Part shown: positions 53,269 to 60,395 of the stretch, piece after piece | Layout of the letters: the number at the start of each line of letters is the position of its first letter | How positions within the stretch are numbered: position 1 is the stretch's first letter | NCBI RefSeq assembly: GCF_947503705.1 | Contig: NZ_CANNES010000003.1 | Coordinates: 310,001-374,000 of the forward strand | Source: an uncultured Tateyamaria sp. | Lineage (GTDB): Bacteria > Pseudomonadota > Alphaproteobacteria > Rhodobacterales > Rhodobacteraceae | DNA: 64,000 bases | Direction of reading: 5' to 3' | Program-made: the position numbers and the translations under genes | The notes under the pieces: model-generated | Seen by the model: only the letters and a program-made list of their open reading frames with translations | Database searches by the model: none | Told to the model about the DNA's origin: nothing

Positions 53269-54331
53269 AACCATCGCCCACTGGCTGCAAAGCCAGTTTG
53301 GCAAGGGCCTGCCCGAAGCGGCCCCGCCCACGCGGGGCCCCACCATCCATGTCATCATCCTTGACGGTACCATGTCGACCCTTGCCGAGGGGGACGAAAG
53401 CAATGCCGGCCTGACCTACAAGCTTTTGCGCGAGATGGGCAGCGAGGTATCAGTCTACTACGAGCCCGGTTTACAGTGGTCGCACTGGCGACGCGCCGGC
53501 GATGTGATCTTTGGTCGGGGTATCAACCGACAGATACGCCGCGCCTATGGGTATCTGGCGTCGCGCTATCGCCCCGGTGACCGCATTTTCCTGATGGGGT
53601 ATTCGCGAGGGGCCTATGCAGTCCGATCGCTCGCAGGGGTCATAGACATGGTGGGGCTCTTGCGCGCCGATCATGCAACTGTGCGGAATATCCGCGACAT
53701 CTATCGCCATTACGAGTGCACACCAGACAGCGACGCGGCCCGCGTCTTTGCCCGTGCCCATTGCCATGACCGCGTCGAAATCGAGATGATCGGGGTCTGG
53801 GACACTGTAAAGTCCCTGGGCCTCAATATGCCGGTGCTCTGGCGGTTGAGTGCGCCGCGCCACGCTTTTCACAGCCACCAGCTGGGAAAGTCGGTCAAGC
53901 ACGGCTTTCACGCGCTGGCCCGAAATGAGACCCGCGTCGCCTATGCGCCGGTGATGTGGGACAGCCGCGATGATTGGGATGGCCATCTGGTGCAGATGTG
54001 GTTTCGGGGCACCCATGGCGATGTGGGCGGGCACCTGACTGGTTTCAATGCCGCACGCCCTTTGTCCAATGTCGCGCTTGTCTGGATGCTTAACCAGGCC
54101 GCCACCTGCGGCCTTCCCTTGCCAGAAGGATGGTCCGATCGGTTTGTGCAGGATGCATCGGCCCCTTCGGTTGGAACATTCAGAGGCATGGGGCGCTGGT
54201 TCATCACGCGACGGGCGCGCAAGGTTGGCCACGATCCTTCCGAAAGGGTGCACCCGTCCGTCTCGCAGGTATCTGACCAACCCGGCTGGCGCGCGCGGCT
54301 GAGGCAAGGGGCTGGTCTTGGCACGTCGTAG
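53246..54331 (+). CDS. DUF2235 alpha/beta hydrolase (Tle1-like fold)
   Basis: A 361-residue protein of the DUF2235 family, which includes T6SS phospholipase effectors (Tle1) as well as non-effector relatives. The nucleophile elbow is GYSRGA (118-123). FRGTHGDVGGH, with the acid/His region, and IGVWDTVKSLG are family motifs. No secretion signal is obvious. Its start lies 23 bases inside the end of the CoxL-like gene, so they share a transcript; the functional connection is unclear. No T6SS structural genes are in the window, so calling it an effector would be speculation. Confidence 0.82.
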   Translation: MLRSRLNKTIAHWLQSQFGKGLPEAAPPTRGPTIHVIILDGTMSTLAEGDESNAGLTYKLLREMGSEVSVYYEPGLQWSHWRRAGDVIFGRGINRQIRRAYGYLASRYRPGDRIFLMGYSRGAYAVRSLAGVIDMVGLLRADHATVRNIRDIYRHYECTPDSDAARVFARAHCHDRVEIEMIGVWDTVKSLGLNMPVLWRLSAPRHAFHSHQLGKSVKHGFHALARNETRVAYAPVMWDSRDDWDGHLVQMWFRGTHGDVGGHLTGFNAARPLSNVALVWMLNQAATCGLPLPEGWSDRFVQDASAPSVGTFRGMGRWFITRRARKVGHDPSERVHPSVSQVSDQPGWRARLRQGAGLGTS

Positions 54332-54376
54332 CGCAACGCTACGCGGTGGATCTGTACGATGTCCTGTCCTACTTTT

Positions 54377-54410
54377 CTGTTCCAACAACACCCGTGGTAG
54401 GCCCCCGAAC
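54377..54410. repeat. Intergenic repeat family A, copy 4 (diverged)
   Basis: CTGTTCCAACAACACCCGTG, then GTAGGCCCCCGAAC, keeps the CTGTTCCAA start and a GG-CCCC core. It is the most diverged copy and lies between convergent genes. Confidence 0.5.
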
Positions 54411-54458
54411 GCTCACTTGGCGGCGACATCACCGCACAAGCGCTCGGACACCGTTTGT

Positions 54459-54941
54459 TCAGGCAAGTTGCATGATGATGCAGGTGGTCGACCCGGAGGC
54501 ATAAAGCTTGCCATCCTCCACGCCTCTGATCTCGCCCGTGGCCACGCCGGTTGAACGACCGGCATGGTTGACCGTGCCGATGCAGTCGATGGTCATGCCC
54601 AATGGGATCGGGCGCAGGATGTTGATCTTGTATTCCAGCGTTGTATAGACCGCGCCTCGTGGCACCCGCGTCATCACGGCGCAAGCCATGGCGCTGTCCA
54701 AAAGCGTGCCGTACCAGCCGCCATGCACCGTGCCCATCGGATTGGTGACGTTGAATTCAGGCGCGCCGCGAAAGGTGGCTGTGCCGTCGTCCAACGCGTG
54801 TAGCGTATAGCCCATCGTTGCACCAATGGGCGGACCGGGATGTTTGCCATCGAGGATGCCTTGCATGAATTCCATACCCGACATGGACAACACGGTTTCC
54901 ATTGGCAAAAGGTCGGCAGGGGATTGGGCGAGGGTTGGCAT
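54459..54941 (-). CDS. PaaI family thioesterase (hotdog fold)
   Basis: A 160-residue hotdog-fold enzyme. NPMGTVHGGWYGTLLDSAMAC is the PaaI-type active-site helix with the catalytic Asp and the HGG motif. TTLEYKINILRPIPLG follows. Expected to hydrolyse aromatic or acyl CoA esters; substrate unknown. A perfect palindrome 40 bases upstream of its ATG may be its operator. metF lies upstream, in the same orientation. Confidence 0.87.
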   Translation of the reverse strand: MPTLAQSPADLLPMETVLSMSGMEFMQGILDGKHPGPPIGATMGYTLHALDDGTATFRGAPEFNVTNPMGTVHGGWYGTLLDSAMACAVMTRVPRGAVYTTLEYKINILRPIPLGMTIDCIGTVNHAGRSTGVATGEIRGVEDGKLYASGSTTCIIMQLA

Positions 54942-54980
54942 GGAGGGCTCCGCAGGTTGTTACCTTTCGGAGCCTAAGGG

Positions 54981-55002
54981 GACTGGACCGATCGGTCCAG
55001 TC
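54981..55002. promoter_or_regulatory. Perfect 22-bp palindrome, TetR-type operator candidate
   Basis: Each half is GACTGGACCGA, and the two meet with no spacer, giving GACCGATCGGTC at the centre. Perfect palindromes of this shape are typical TetR-family operators. It lies 40 bases upstream of the thioesterase start and 9 bases after the metF stop codon. No TetR gene is in the window. Confidence 0.75.
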
Positions 55003-55010
55003 TTAACTGA

Positions 55011-55868
55011 TCAGGCCACGTTGCGGATCGTGGCGGGGGGCACAAGGCCCAGGGCGCGGCAGACGTGAAGTGTCAGGTCAGGCCGATTCAGCGTGTAAAA
55101 GTGCAGCGCATCAACGCCCTCGCTGATCAGCGTATCACACAAGTCGGCACAATGGGTCAGGGCATACAGTTCAGCCCGGTTTTCGCGCTCTGCCCGGTCA
55201 AAACCGGTGATTGTGACCTGTGAGATCGGCGTGCCGCACCGCTCGGCAAAGCTGCGCGCGCGTTTCCAGTTGCTGACGGGCAGGATACCCGGCGTAATGG
55301 AGGCGGTGATCCCCGCATCGGCGCAGGCGTCCCGGAAACGCAGAAAGCTGTCGGCCTCAAAGAAGAATTGCGTGAGGGCCTCGGTGGCGCCTGCGTCCAT
55401 CTTGGCTTTCAGCCAGTCGATATTTTGCGCCATCGAGGTCGCATCGGGGTGGCCGTCAGGATAGGCACCGACACGGATGTTGAATTTGCCCATGTTTGCC
55501 AGCGCCTCGATGAGTTCGACAGAGTTGGCATACCCATCGGGATGCGGCTCAAACGTGCCGCCATCGGTGGCATCGCCGCGCAGAGCCACGATATCGTGCA
55601 CACCGGAGGCGGCAAAGCGCTCGGCGGTTTTGCGGACTTCATCTTTGCTTTGCCCTGTGCAGGTCAGGTGCGCTGCCACAGGCAGGCCGGACGTCTTGCG
55701 TAAGGTCTGTGCGGCCTCCTGGGTCAGCGACTGGGTCGAGCCGCCCGCGCCATATGTGACGGAGAAAAATCGGGGGTCCAGAGGGGCCAGCGCCTGCACC
55801 GTCTCCCACAAATGAAAGGACGCGTTGAGGGACTTGGGCGGAAACGTCTCGAAGGATAGGGCGGTCAT
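55011..55868 (-). CDS. metF: 5,10-methylenetetrahydrofolate reductase
   Basis: A 285-residue flavoenzyme giving 5-methyl-THF for methionine synthesis. It starts MTALSFETFPPKS, with VTYGAGGSTQSLT, the conserved ALRGD (FAD/folate region) and QFFFEADSFLRF. All are standard for bacterial MetF. It is divergent from metR across 86 bases that contain an inverted repeat, which suggests control by MetR. Confidence 0.95.
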   Translation of the reverse strand: MTALSFETFPPKSLNASFHLWETVQALAPLDPRFFSVTYGAGGSTQSLTQEAAQTLRKTSGLPVAAHLTCTGQSKDEVRKTAERFAASGVHDIVALRGDATDGGTFEPHPDGYANSVELIEALANMGKFNIRVGAYPDGHPDATSMAQNIDWLKAKMDAGATEALTQFFFEADSFLRFRDACADAGITASITPGILPVSNWKRARSFAERCGTPISQVTITGFDRAERENRAELYALTHCADLCDTLISEGVDALHFYTLNRPDLTLHVCRALGLVPPATIRNVA

Positions 55869-55909
55869 GGCAGCTCCTTTGGGGTTGTACTGGTTATGGA
55901 CTGCGCTTT

Positions 55910-55939
55910 ATGTTGAGGCAAATTCATAACTCTCAACAT
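55910..55939. promoter_or_regulatory. Inverted repeat between metF and metR (possible MetR site)
   Basis: ATGTTGAG (55910-55917) and CTCAACAT (55932-55939) form an 8+8 inverted repeat with a 14-base spacer, centred in the divergent gap. It is a plausible LysR-type operator. The E. coli MetR core TGAA-N5-TTCA is not matched exactly. Confidence 0.55.
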
Positions 55940-55954
55940 TAATATGAGTTTCAT

Positions 55955-56860
55955 ATGCATATCGAGTTTCGCCATCTGCGCACCATCAAGGCCATCCACG
56001 AAGAAGGCGGGCTGGCGCGCGCGGCGGATCAGTTGCACATCACGCAATCCGCGCTCAGCCATCAGGTGAAAGGTCTTGAGGAACAGGCGGGTGTCGAACT
56101 GTTTGTGCGCCGCTCCAAACCCCTCAAGCTGTCAGCGGCGGGTTTGCGGCTCTTGCGTCTGGCCGAACAGGTTTTGCCACAGGTCGAGGCGATGCAGGCC
56201 GAGTTTGTGTCGCTGCGAGACGGGTCATCGGGGCGGATGCATATTGCGATTGAGTGCCACGCGTGTTTCGAGTGGCTGTTTCCGGTTCTGGAAGGGTTTC
56301 GGCGCACTTGGCCGGATGTGGATGTCGATATTCGCCCAGGCCTGGCCTTTGACGCGCTGCCCGCCTTGATGAAGGAAGAGGTCGATCTGGTGGTCTCGTC
56401 CGATCCCGAGGATCTGCAGGGGGTCGAATTCATTGAACTCTTTGACTATGCGCCGGTTTTTGTGGCTGCTAGCACCCACCCATTGGCTCAGAAACCCTTT
56501 ATCGAGGCAGAGGATTTCAAAGGTGAGACGTTGATTACCTATCCGGTGGAGCGCAGTCGGTTGGATGTGTTCAGCCAGTTGTTGATCCCGGCCGGGGTGG
56601 AGCCTGCAGCCTTGCGGCAGGCCGAATTGACGGCCGTCATTCTGCTTTTGGTGGCGTCCAATCGGGGTGTGTCCGTCCTGCCCGATTGGGTGGTGCGCGA
56701 GGTGAAGTATTCCAGTGACTACATCACCCGGCCCCTGACCAAAAAGGGTTTGACCCGCAGGCTTTATGCCGCCGTGCGTGCCGATGATCGCGACAAGCCT
56801 TATATGGACAAGCTGATTTCGCTGGCGCGGACTGAGGCGCGAAAGCTTCAGAATACGTGA
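55955..56860 (+). CDS. metR: LysR-type regulator, MetR-like
   Basis: A 301-residue LysR-family protein. The N-terminal winged helix is FRHLRTIKAIHEEGGLARAA and DQLHITQSALSHQVKGLEEQ. The effector domain follows. MHIEFRHLRTIKAIHEEGGL and divergent orientation from metF support MetR, the homocysteine-responsive activator of methionine genes. This is not decided by sequence alone but is well supported by context. Confidence 0.88.
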   Translation: MHIEFRHLRTIKAIHEEGGLARAADQLHITQSALSHQVKGLEEQAGVELFVRRSKPLKLSAAGLRLLRLAEQVLPQVEAMQAEFVSLRDGSSGRMHIAIECHACFEWLFPVLEGFRRTWPDVDVDIRPGLAFDALPALMKEEVDLVVSSDPEDLQGVEFIELFDYAPVFVAASTHPLAQKPFIEAEDFKGETLITYPVERSRLDVFSQLLIPAGVEPAALRQAELTAVILLLVASNRGVSVLPDWVVREVKYSSDYITRPLTKKGLTRRLYAAVRADDRDKPYMDKLISLARTEARKLQNT

Positions 56861-56861
56861 A

Positions 56862-56908
56862 GTCGGTGCGCGGCTCTGTTTGCTGCGCAAAGGCGCCCGC
56901 CCACCGAC
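56862..56908. repeat. Intergenic repeat family C, copy 2 (hairpin-forming)
   Basis: GTCGGTGCGCGG at the left end pairs imperfectly with CCGCCCACCGAC at the right end. The right half AAAGGCGCCCGCCCACCGAC is identical to the copy at 18652-18704. It lies directly after the metR stop, between convergent genes, where it may also serve as a terminator hairpin. Confidence 0.75.
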
Positions 56909-56921
56909 CCCGGTTTGCGCC

Positions 56922-57959
56922 TCAGATCAGTTTGACGAGCTGTTTGCCAACGTTTTTGCCCTCGAGGAGGCCGATGAAGGCGCTGGGCGCGTTCTCCAGC
57001 CCTTCTGTGATGTCTTCGACCACTTTGATATCGCCGCTGATGACCTTTGGTGCAACTTCGCCGAGGAAGGTCGGCAGTCTGTCCCAGTGGTTTGAGATGA
57101 TAAAGCCATTCACGCTGAGGAAGTTGACCAAGATCGGTCGCCATAGGGCCGGGGCGGACATGGCCGCATCTGCGCCCGCGCCAAGCCCGCCCGCATTGTA
57201 CCACGAGATCATGCCGCAGACGGGGATGCGCCCGAACGGGTTCATGAGCGGCATGACGGCCTCAAGCACCTTGCCGCCCACGTTTTCGAAATAGATGTCG
57301 ATGCCGTCTGGTGTCGCCTCTTTGAGTGCGCCACGCAGGCTGCGCGCGTCACTGTGCGCCCGGTGGTCGATACAGGCGTCAAACCCGAAGGTGTCTGTGG
57401 CCAGTACGCATTTTTCTGAGCCCCCTGCGATGCCTACGGTGCGCAGGCCGAGGGATTTGGCCAACTGCCCCACCATCGAACCCACGGGCCCGGTGGCCGC
57501 CGCGACAACCAGCGTTTCGCCTGCCTTGGGGCGCCCATATTCCATCAGCCCGTGCCAGCCGGTGAAACCGGGCATACCCAGCACGCCAAGCGCGGCTGTG
57601 ATGGGCACAAGGGTCGGATCAATCTTGCGTAGCATCTTGCCCGGTTGAATGGCATGGGTGGCCCAGCCCAGCATGCCAAAGACCATGTCACCGGGGGCAA
57701 ATTCATCTGCCTTTGACACCAGCACTTCGCCCACGCCGCCCCCTTCCATCGTACCCCCGATTGGCACCGGCGCGGCGTAGGATTTGGCGTCATCCATCCG
57801 GCCGCGCATATAGGGATCAAGCGACATGTAGTGGACCCGCACCAGCACTTCACCTTCGCCCGGTGTCGGCACATCGGTGATTTCCAGGCGAAAGCTTTCG
57901 GCTGTCGGGGGCCCGACGGGACGGCTGGCCAGGGTGATGTGGTGCATGTGTTCGGTCAT
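56922..57959 (-). CDS. NADP-dependent medium-chain oxidoreductase (curcumin/prostaglandin reductase-like)
   Basis: A 345-residue MDR-superfamily protein without catalytic-zinc cysteines. The start MTEHMHHITLASRPVGPPT is usual for this group, with the YMSLDPYMRGRM motif and the NADPH site VVAAATGPVGSMVGQLAK (replacing GxGxxG). Family members reduce activated double bonds (2-alkenals, curcumin). It faces metR tail to tail. The substrate is unknown. Confidence 0.9.
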   Translation of the reverse strand: MTEHMHHITLASRPVGPPTAESFRLEITDVPTPGEGEVLVRVHYMSLDPYMRGRMDDAKSYAAPVPIGGTMEGGGVGEVLVSKADEFAPGDMVFGMLGWATHAIQPGKMLRKIDPTLVPITAALGVLGMPGFTGWHGLMEYGRPKAGETLVVAAATGPVGSMVGQLAKSLGLRTVGIAGGSEKCVLATDTFGFDACIDHRAHSDARSLRGALKEATPDGIDIYFENVGGKVLEAVMPLMNPFGRIPVCGMISWYNAGGLGAGADAAMSAPALWRPILVNFLSVNGFIISNHWDRLPTFLGEVAPKVISGDIKVVEDITEGLENAPSAFIGLLEGKNVGKQLVKLI

Positions 57960-58378
57960 TGCAGGCTCCGTTATGTGGCAAGATGCGTTCGACGCAGTCT
58001 CAGTTGTATTTCTACGGTCCGGTCACGTCGGCAATCAGAGAGCCCGCTTTATCACCGCACCCGGTGTCGTCGATCCGAAAGATGCGCCAGCGTTGGTGTG
58101 TGTCCAAACGATGCAGCGGCCGTGCGCGCTGGCGTTGTTTCTTTCAACACCTAACGCGGTCGTCGCGTCGACGCCAGTATGCTTTAGGCCACTGCTCTTT
58201 TGCCGCGCCATGCGATACCGACTAGAGCGGCGCGACGGGCGGATGTATGAAACAACCTGAATTCCCTTTTTGGCGTTCGAGCCAGCGTGGGGGCGGTCAG
58301 ACGCAAGCGCTCTTGGCAAGCGTTGCGGGTCAGCGTATAGCGCGCCTCTGACCCTGTACCCCCTTTCGGAGCGACCCC
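57960..58378. other. 419-bp intergenic region with no recognised gene
   Basis: This gap lies between the MDR oxidoreductase start and the suhB start. Open frames occur in several phases, but none has homology or a ribosome site; the longest (57877-58260, plus) has no recognisable features. No tRNA-like cloverleaf or strong terminator was seen. Both flanking genes need promoters here. Confidence 0.6.
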
Positions 58379-59164
58379 ATGATCGGCAGCGCAAATCTTA
58401 ACATCATGATGAAGGCCGCGCGCAAGGCGGGCCGGTCGCTGGTCAAGGACTTTCGCGAGGTCGAGAACCTTCAGGTATCGACCAAGGGCCCGGGCGACTT
58501 TGTCTCCAAGGCCGATCTGGCTGCCGAAGCCATCATTCGCGAAGAGTTGCGTACCGCGCGCCCGACCTATGGCTGGTTGGCCGAAGAGGGCGGCGAGGAA
58601 GACGGCGAGGACCCCACACGCCGCTGGATCGTGGACCCGCTGGATGGCACCACCAACTTTTTACACGGGTTGCCCCATTGGGCCGTATCCATTGCGCTGG
58701 AACACAAGGGCCAGGTTGTGGCGGGCGTTGTTTATGACCCGGCCAAGGACGAGCTTTTCTTTGCCGAAAAGGGGCAGGGCGCGTTCATGAATGACACCCG
58801 TTTGCGGGTTTCGGGCCGGTCGCGGATGATCGAAGGGTTGTTTTCCACAGGTCTGCCTTTCGGCGGGCGTTCGGATTTGCCCGAAACGCTGAAAGAACTC
58901 GCGCGGTTGATGCCAGTCTGCTCGGGCGTGCGCCGGTTCGGGTCGGCAGCCCTTGATTTGGCGTATGTCGCGGCGGGTCGCTATGATGGGTATTGGGAGC
59001 GTCGGTTGAACGCCTGGGATATTGCGGCGGGCCTCTTGATCGTCAAGGAAGCAGGCGGTTTGGTTGAGCCACTGACGCCGGGCAATGACATCCTTGAAGA
59101 TGGCGAGATCATTTGTGCCAACGAGGCGATGTTCTCGCAATTGGCCAAGGTCGTCCGCGCCTAG
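58379..59164 (+). CDS. suhB: Inositol monophosphatase family protein
   Basis: A 261-residue phosphatase. The Mg-binding motif is WIVDPLDGTTNFLHGLPHWAVSIAL, and the second metal site is AWDIAAGLLIVKEAGG. EEGGEE is the first-loop acid. In many bacteria this SuhB enzyme also has a role in rRNA transcription, but only the phosphatase fold is shown here. The ATG at 58379 follows CGGAGCGACC. Confidence 0.93.
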   Translation: MIGSANLNIMMKAARKAGRSLVKDFREVENLQVSTKGPGDFVSKADLAAEAIIREELRTARPTYGWLAEEGGEEDGEDPTRRWIVDPLDGTTNFLHGLPHWAVSIALEHKGQVVAGVVYDPAKDELFFAEKGQGAFMNDTRLRVSGRSRMIEGLFSTGLPFGGRSDLPETLKELARLMPVCSGVRRFGSAALDLAYVAAGRYDGYWERRLNAWDIAAGLLIVKEAGGLVEPLTPGNDILEDGEIICANEAMFSQLAKVVRA

Positions 59165-59256
59165 GGTTTCACGGGCTTTGCCGTGATCCAACGGACTGTC
59201 CGCATACGCGGCCAGACGACATTTTTTGTTTGGCGCTGTGTGGCGGTTGTTCTGCC

Positions 59257-59619
59257 TTAATCCTTTGTGTCGGAGGGGTGGTTCACCCCGTCATTCCAGC
59301 GGATTGGCTCGTGGTCTGCCGGGTTCACCCCGTCGAGCGTGCCCATATTGATACCGACCTTGGTCGGGTCAGCCCGTTGGTTGTGATACATGTATATGCC
59401 GCAGGTTTTGCAGAAATAGTGCCGCGCTGTTTGGGTGCCCCATTGGTAAAGCGTCAGGTTGTCCTGGCCTTGCACCACCCGCATACCGGCCTTGGGGGCC
59501 TGGAGCGCTGGCGCCGCGCGCCGACGGCAGAACGAGCAATCGCATCGTGCTGCCGAATCCAGTCCATCATGGGCTGCAATCTCAAGCACCACAGCGCCGC
59601 AGTGACACCTGGCCTTCAT
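59257..59619 (-). CDS. GFA (glutathione-dependent formaldehyde-activating) family protein
   Basis: A 120-residue zinc protein. Cysteine ligands are at 5/7 (CHC), 26/28/31 (CDCSFC) and 70/73 (CKTC), matching the GFA fold. MKARCHCGAVVLEI is the usual start. Members are called GFA/S-(hydroxymethyl)glutathione synthase, but most are uncharacterised. The ATG overlaps the rhomboid stop by four bases (ATGA), so they are coupled. Confidence 0.9.
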   Translation of the reverse strand: MKARCHCGAVVLEIAAHDGLDSAARCDCSFCRRRAAPALQAPKAGMRVVQGQDNLTLYQWGTQTARHYFCKTCGIYMYHNQRADPTKVGINMGTLDGVNPADHEPIRWNDGVNHPSDTKD

Positions 59620-60350
59620 CGTCTCACCCTTGGAATGTTTGAGCGGACATATTGCGTCTCTGGATGTGGGGGATGTCCATCGGTGCGCCGCCAAAATCCA
59701 AAGCCCCCCCGGATCAGCCAGAGCGGCAAGGTCAGAGCAAGCCCCGCCACAAAGCCACCCGCATGTGCCCAATAGGCGACACCGCCCGTATCGGGATCAG
59801 CCCCGACCCCGCCGATGAATTGCATGGCAAACCACACCATCAGCATGATCCACGCAGGGATGGGGAAGATCCGCACATAGATGATCAGAAACAGCAGGAT
59901 ATCGACCCGCGCCTTGGGAAAGAGCAGCAGATAGCCGCCCATCACTCCTGCAATTGCGCCTGATGCCCCGACCGTAGGCACGGTGGAATAAGGGGCCGAG
60001 ATCACGTGGACCAACCCGGCAAGCACTCCTGTCAGAAGGTAGAACCCGAGAAAGGGCATATGCCCCATCTCGTCCTCGACGTTGTCCCCGAATATCCACA
60101 AAAACAGCATGTTGCCCGCCAGATGCATCCAGCCGCCATGCAGGAACATCGAAGTGAGCAGCGTCAGCAATCCATCGCCCGAAGTCAGCCGCGCGGGGAT
60201 CGCCGCATAGGTCACGAAAAAGGCGTTCAGCCCGCGCGGGTCGCTGAACAACCCCACATAGCTGAGAAACACCATGATATTGGCGGCCATCAGCATGTAG
60301 GTCACATATGGGATACGGCCCGAAGGATTGTGGTCGCGGATTGGAAACAT
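59616..60350 (-). CDS. Rhomboid family intramembrane serine protease
   Basis: A 244-residue membrane protease with six or more helices. The catalytic dyad is Ser130 in GASGAIAG and His196 in WAHAGGF. The conserved FLHGGWMHLAGNMLFLWIFG is in the second helix region (about 69-88). Rhomboids cut membrane proteins within the bilayer. MFPIRDHNPSGR is the typical start, so ATG at 60350 is preferred over 60368. Downstream is the GFA gene. Confidence 0.93.
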   Translation of the reverse strand: MFPIRDHNPSGRIPYVTYMLMAANIMVFLSYVGLFSDPRGLNAFFVTYAAIPARLTSGDGLLTLLTSMFLHGGWMHLAGNMLFLWIFGDNVEDEMGHMPFLGFYLLTGVLAGLVHVISAPYSTVPTVGASGAIAGVMGGYLLLFPKARVDILLFLIIYVRIFPIPAWIMLMVWFAMQFIGGVGADPDTGGVAYWAHAGGFVAGLALTLPLWLIRGGFGFWRRTDGHPPHPETQYVRSNIPRVRR

Positions 60351-60395
60351 GCCGGCACGCTGTGGCATGGGGCACGCATCGTCAAGGCCTTTGGA

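Noticed and set aside
53246-54331. Type VI secretion effector with immunity gene
   Set aside because: DUF2235 fold fits Tle1, but no T6SS, VgrG, PAAR or immunity gene is nearby.
57877-58260. 127-codon open frame in the gap before suhB
   Set aside because: It starts inside the MDR gene and shows no family motif or ribosome site.
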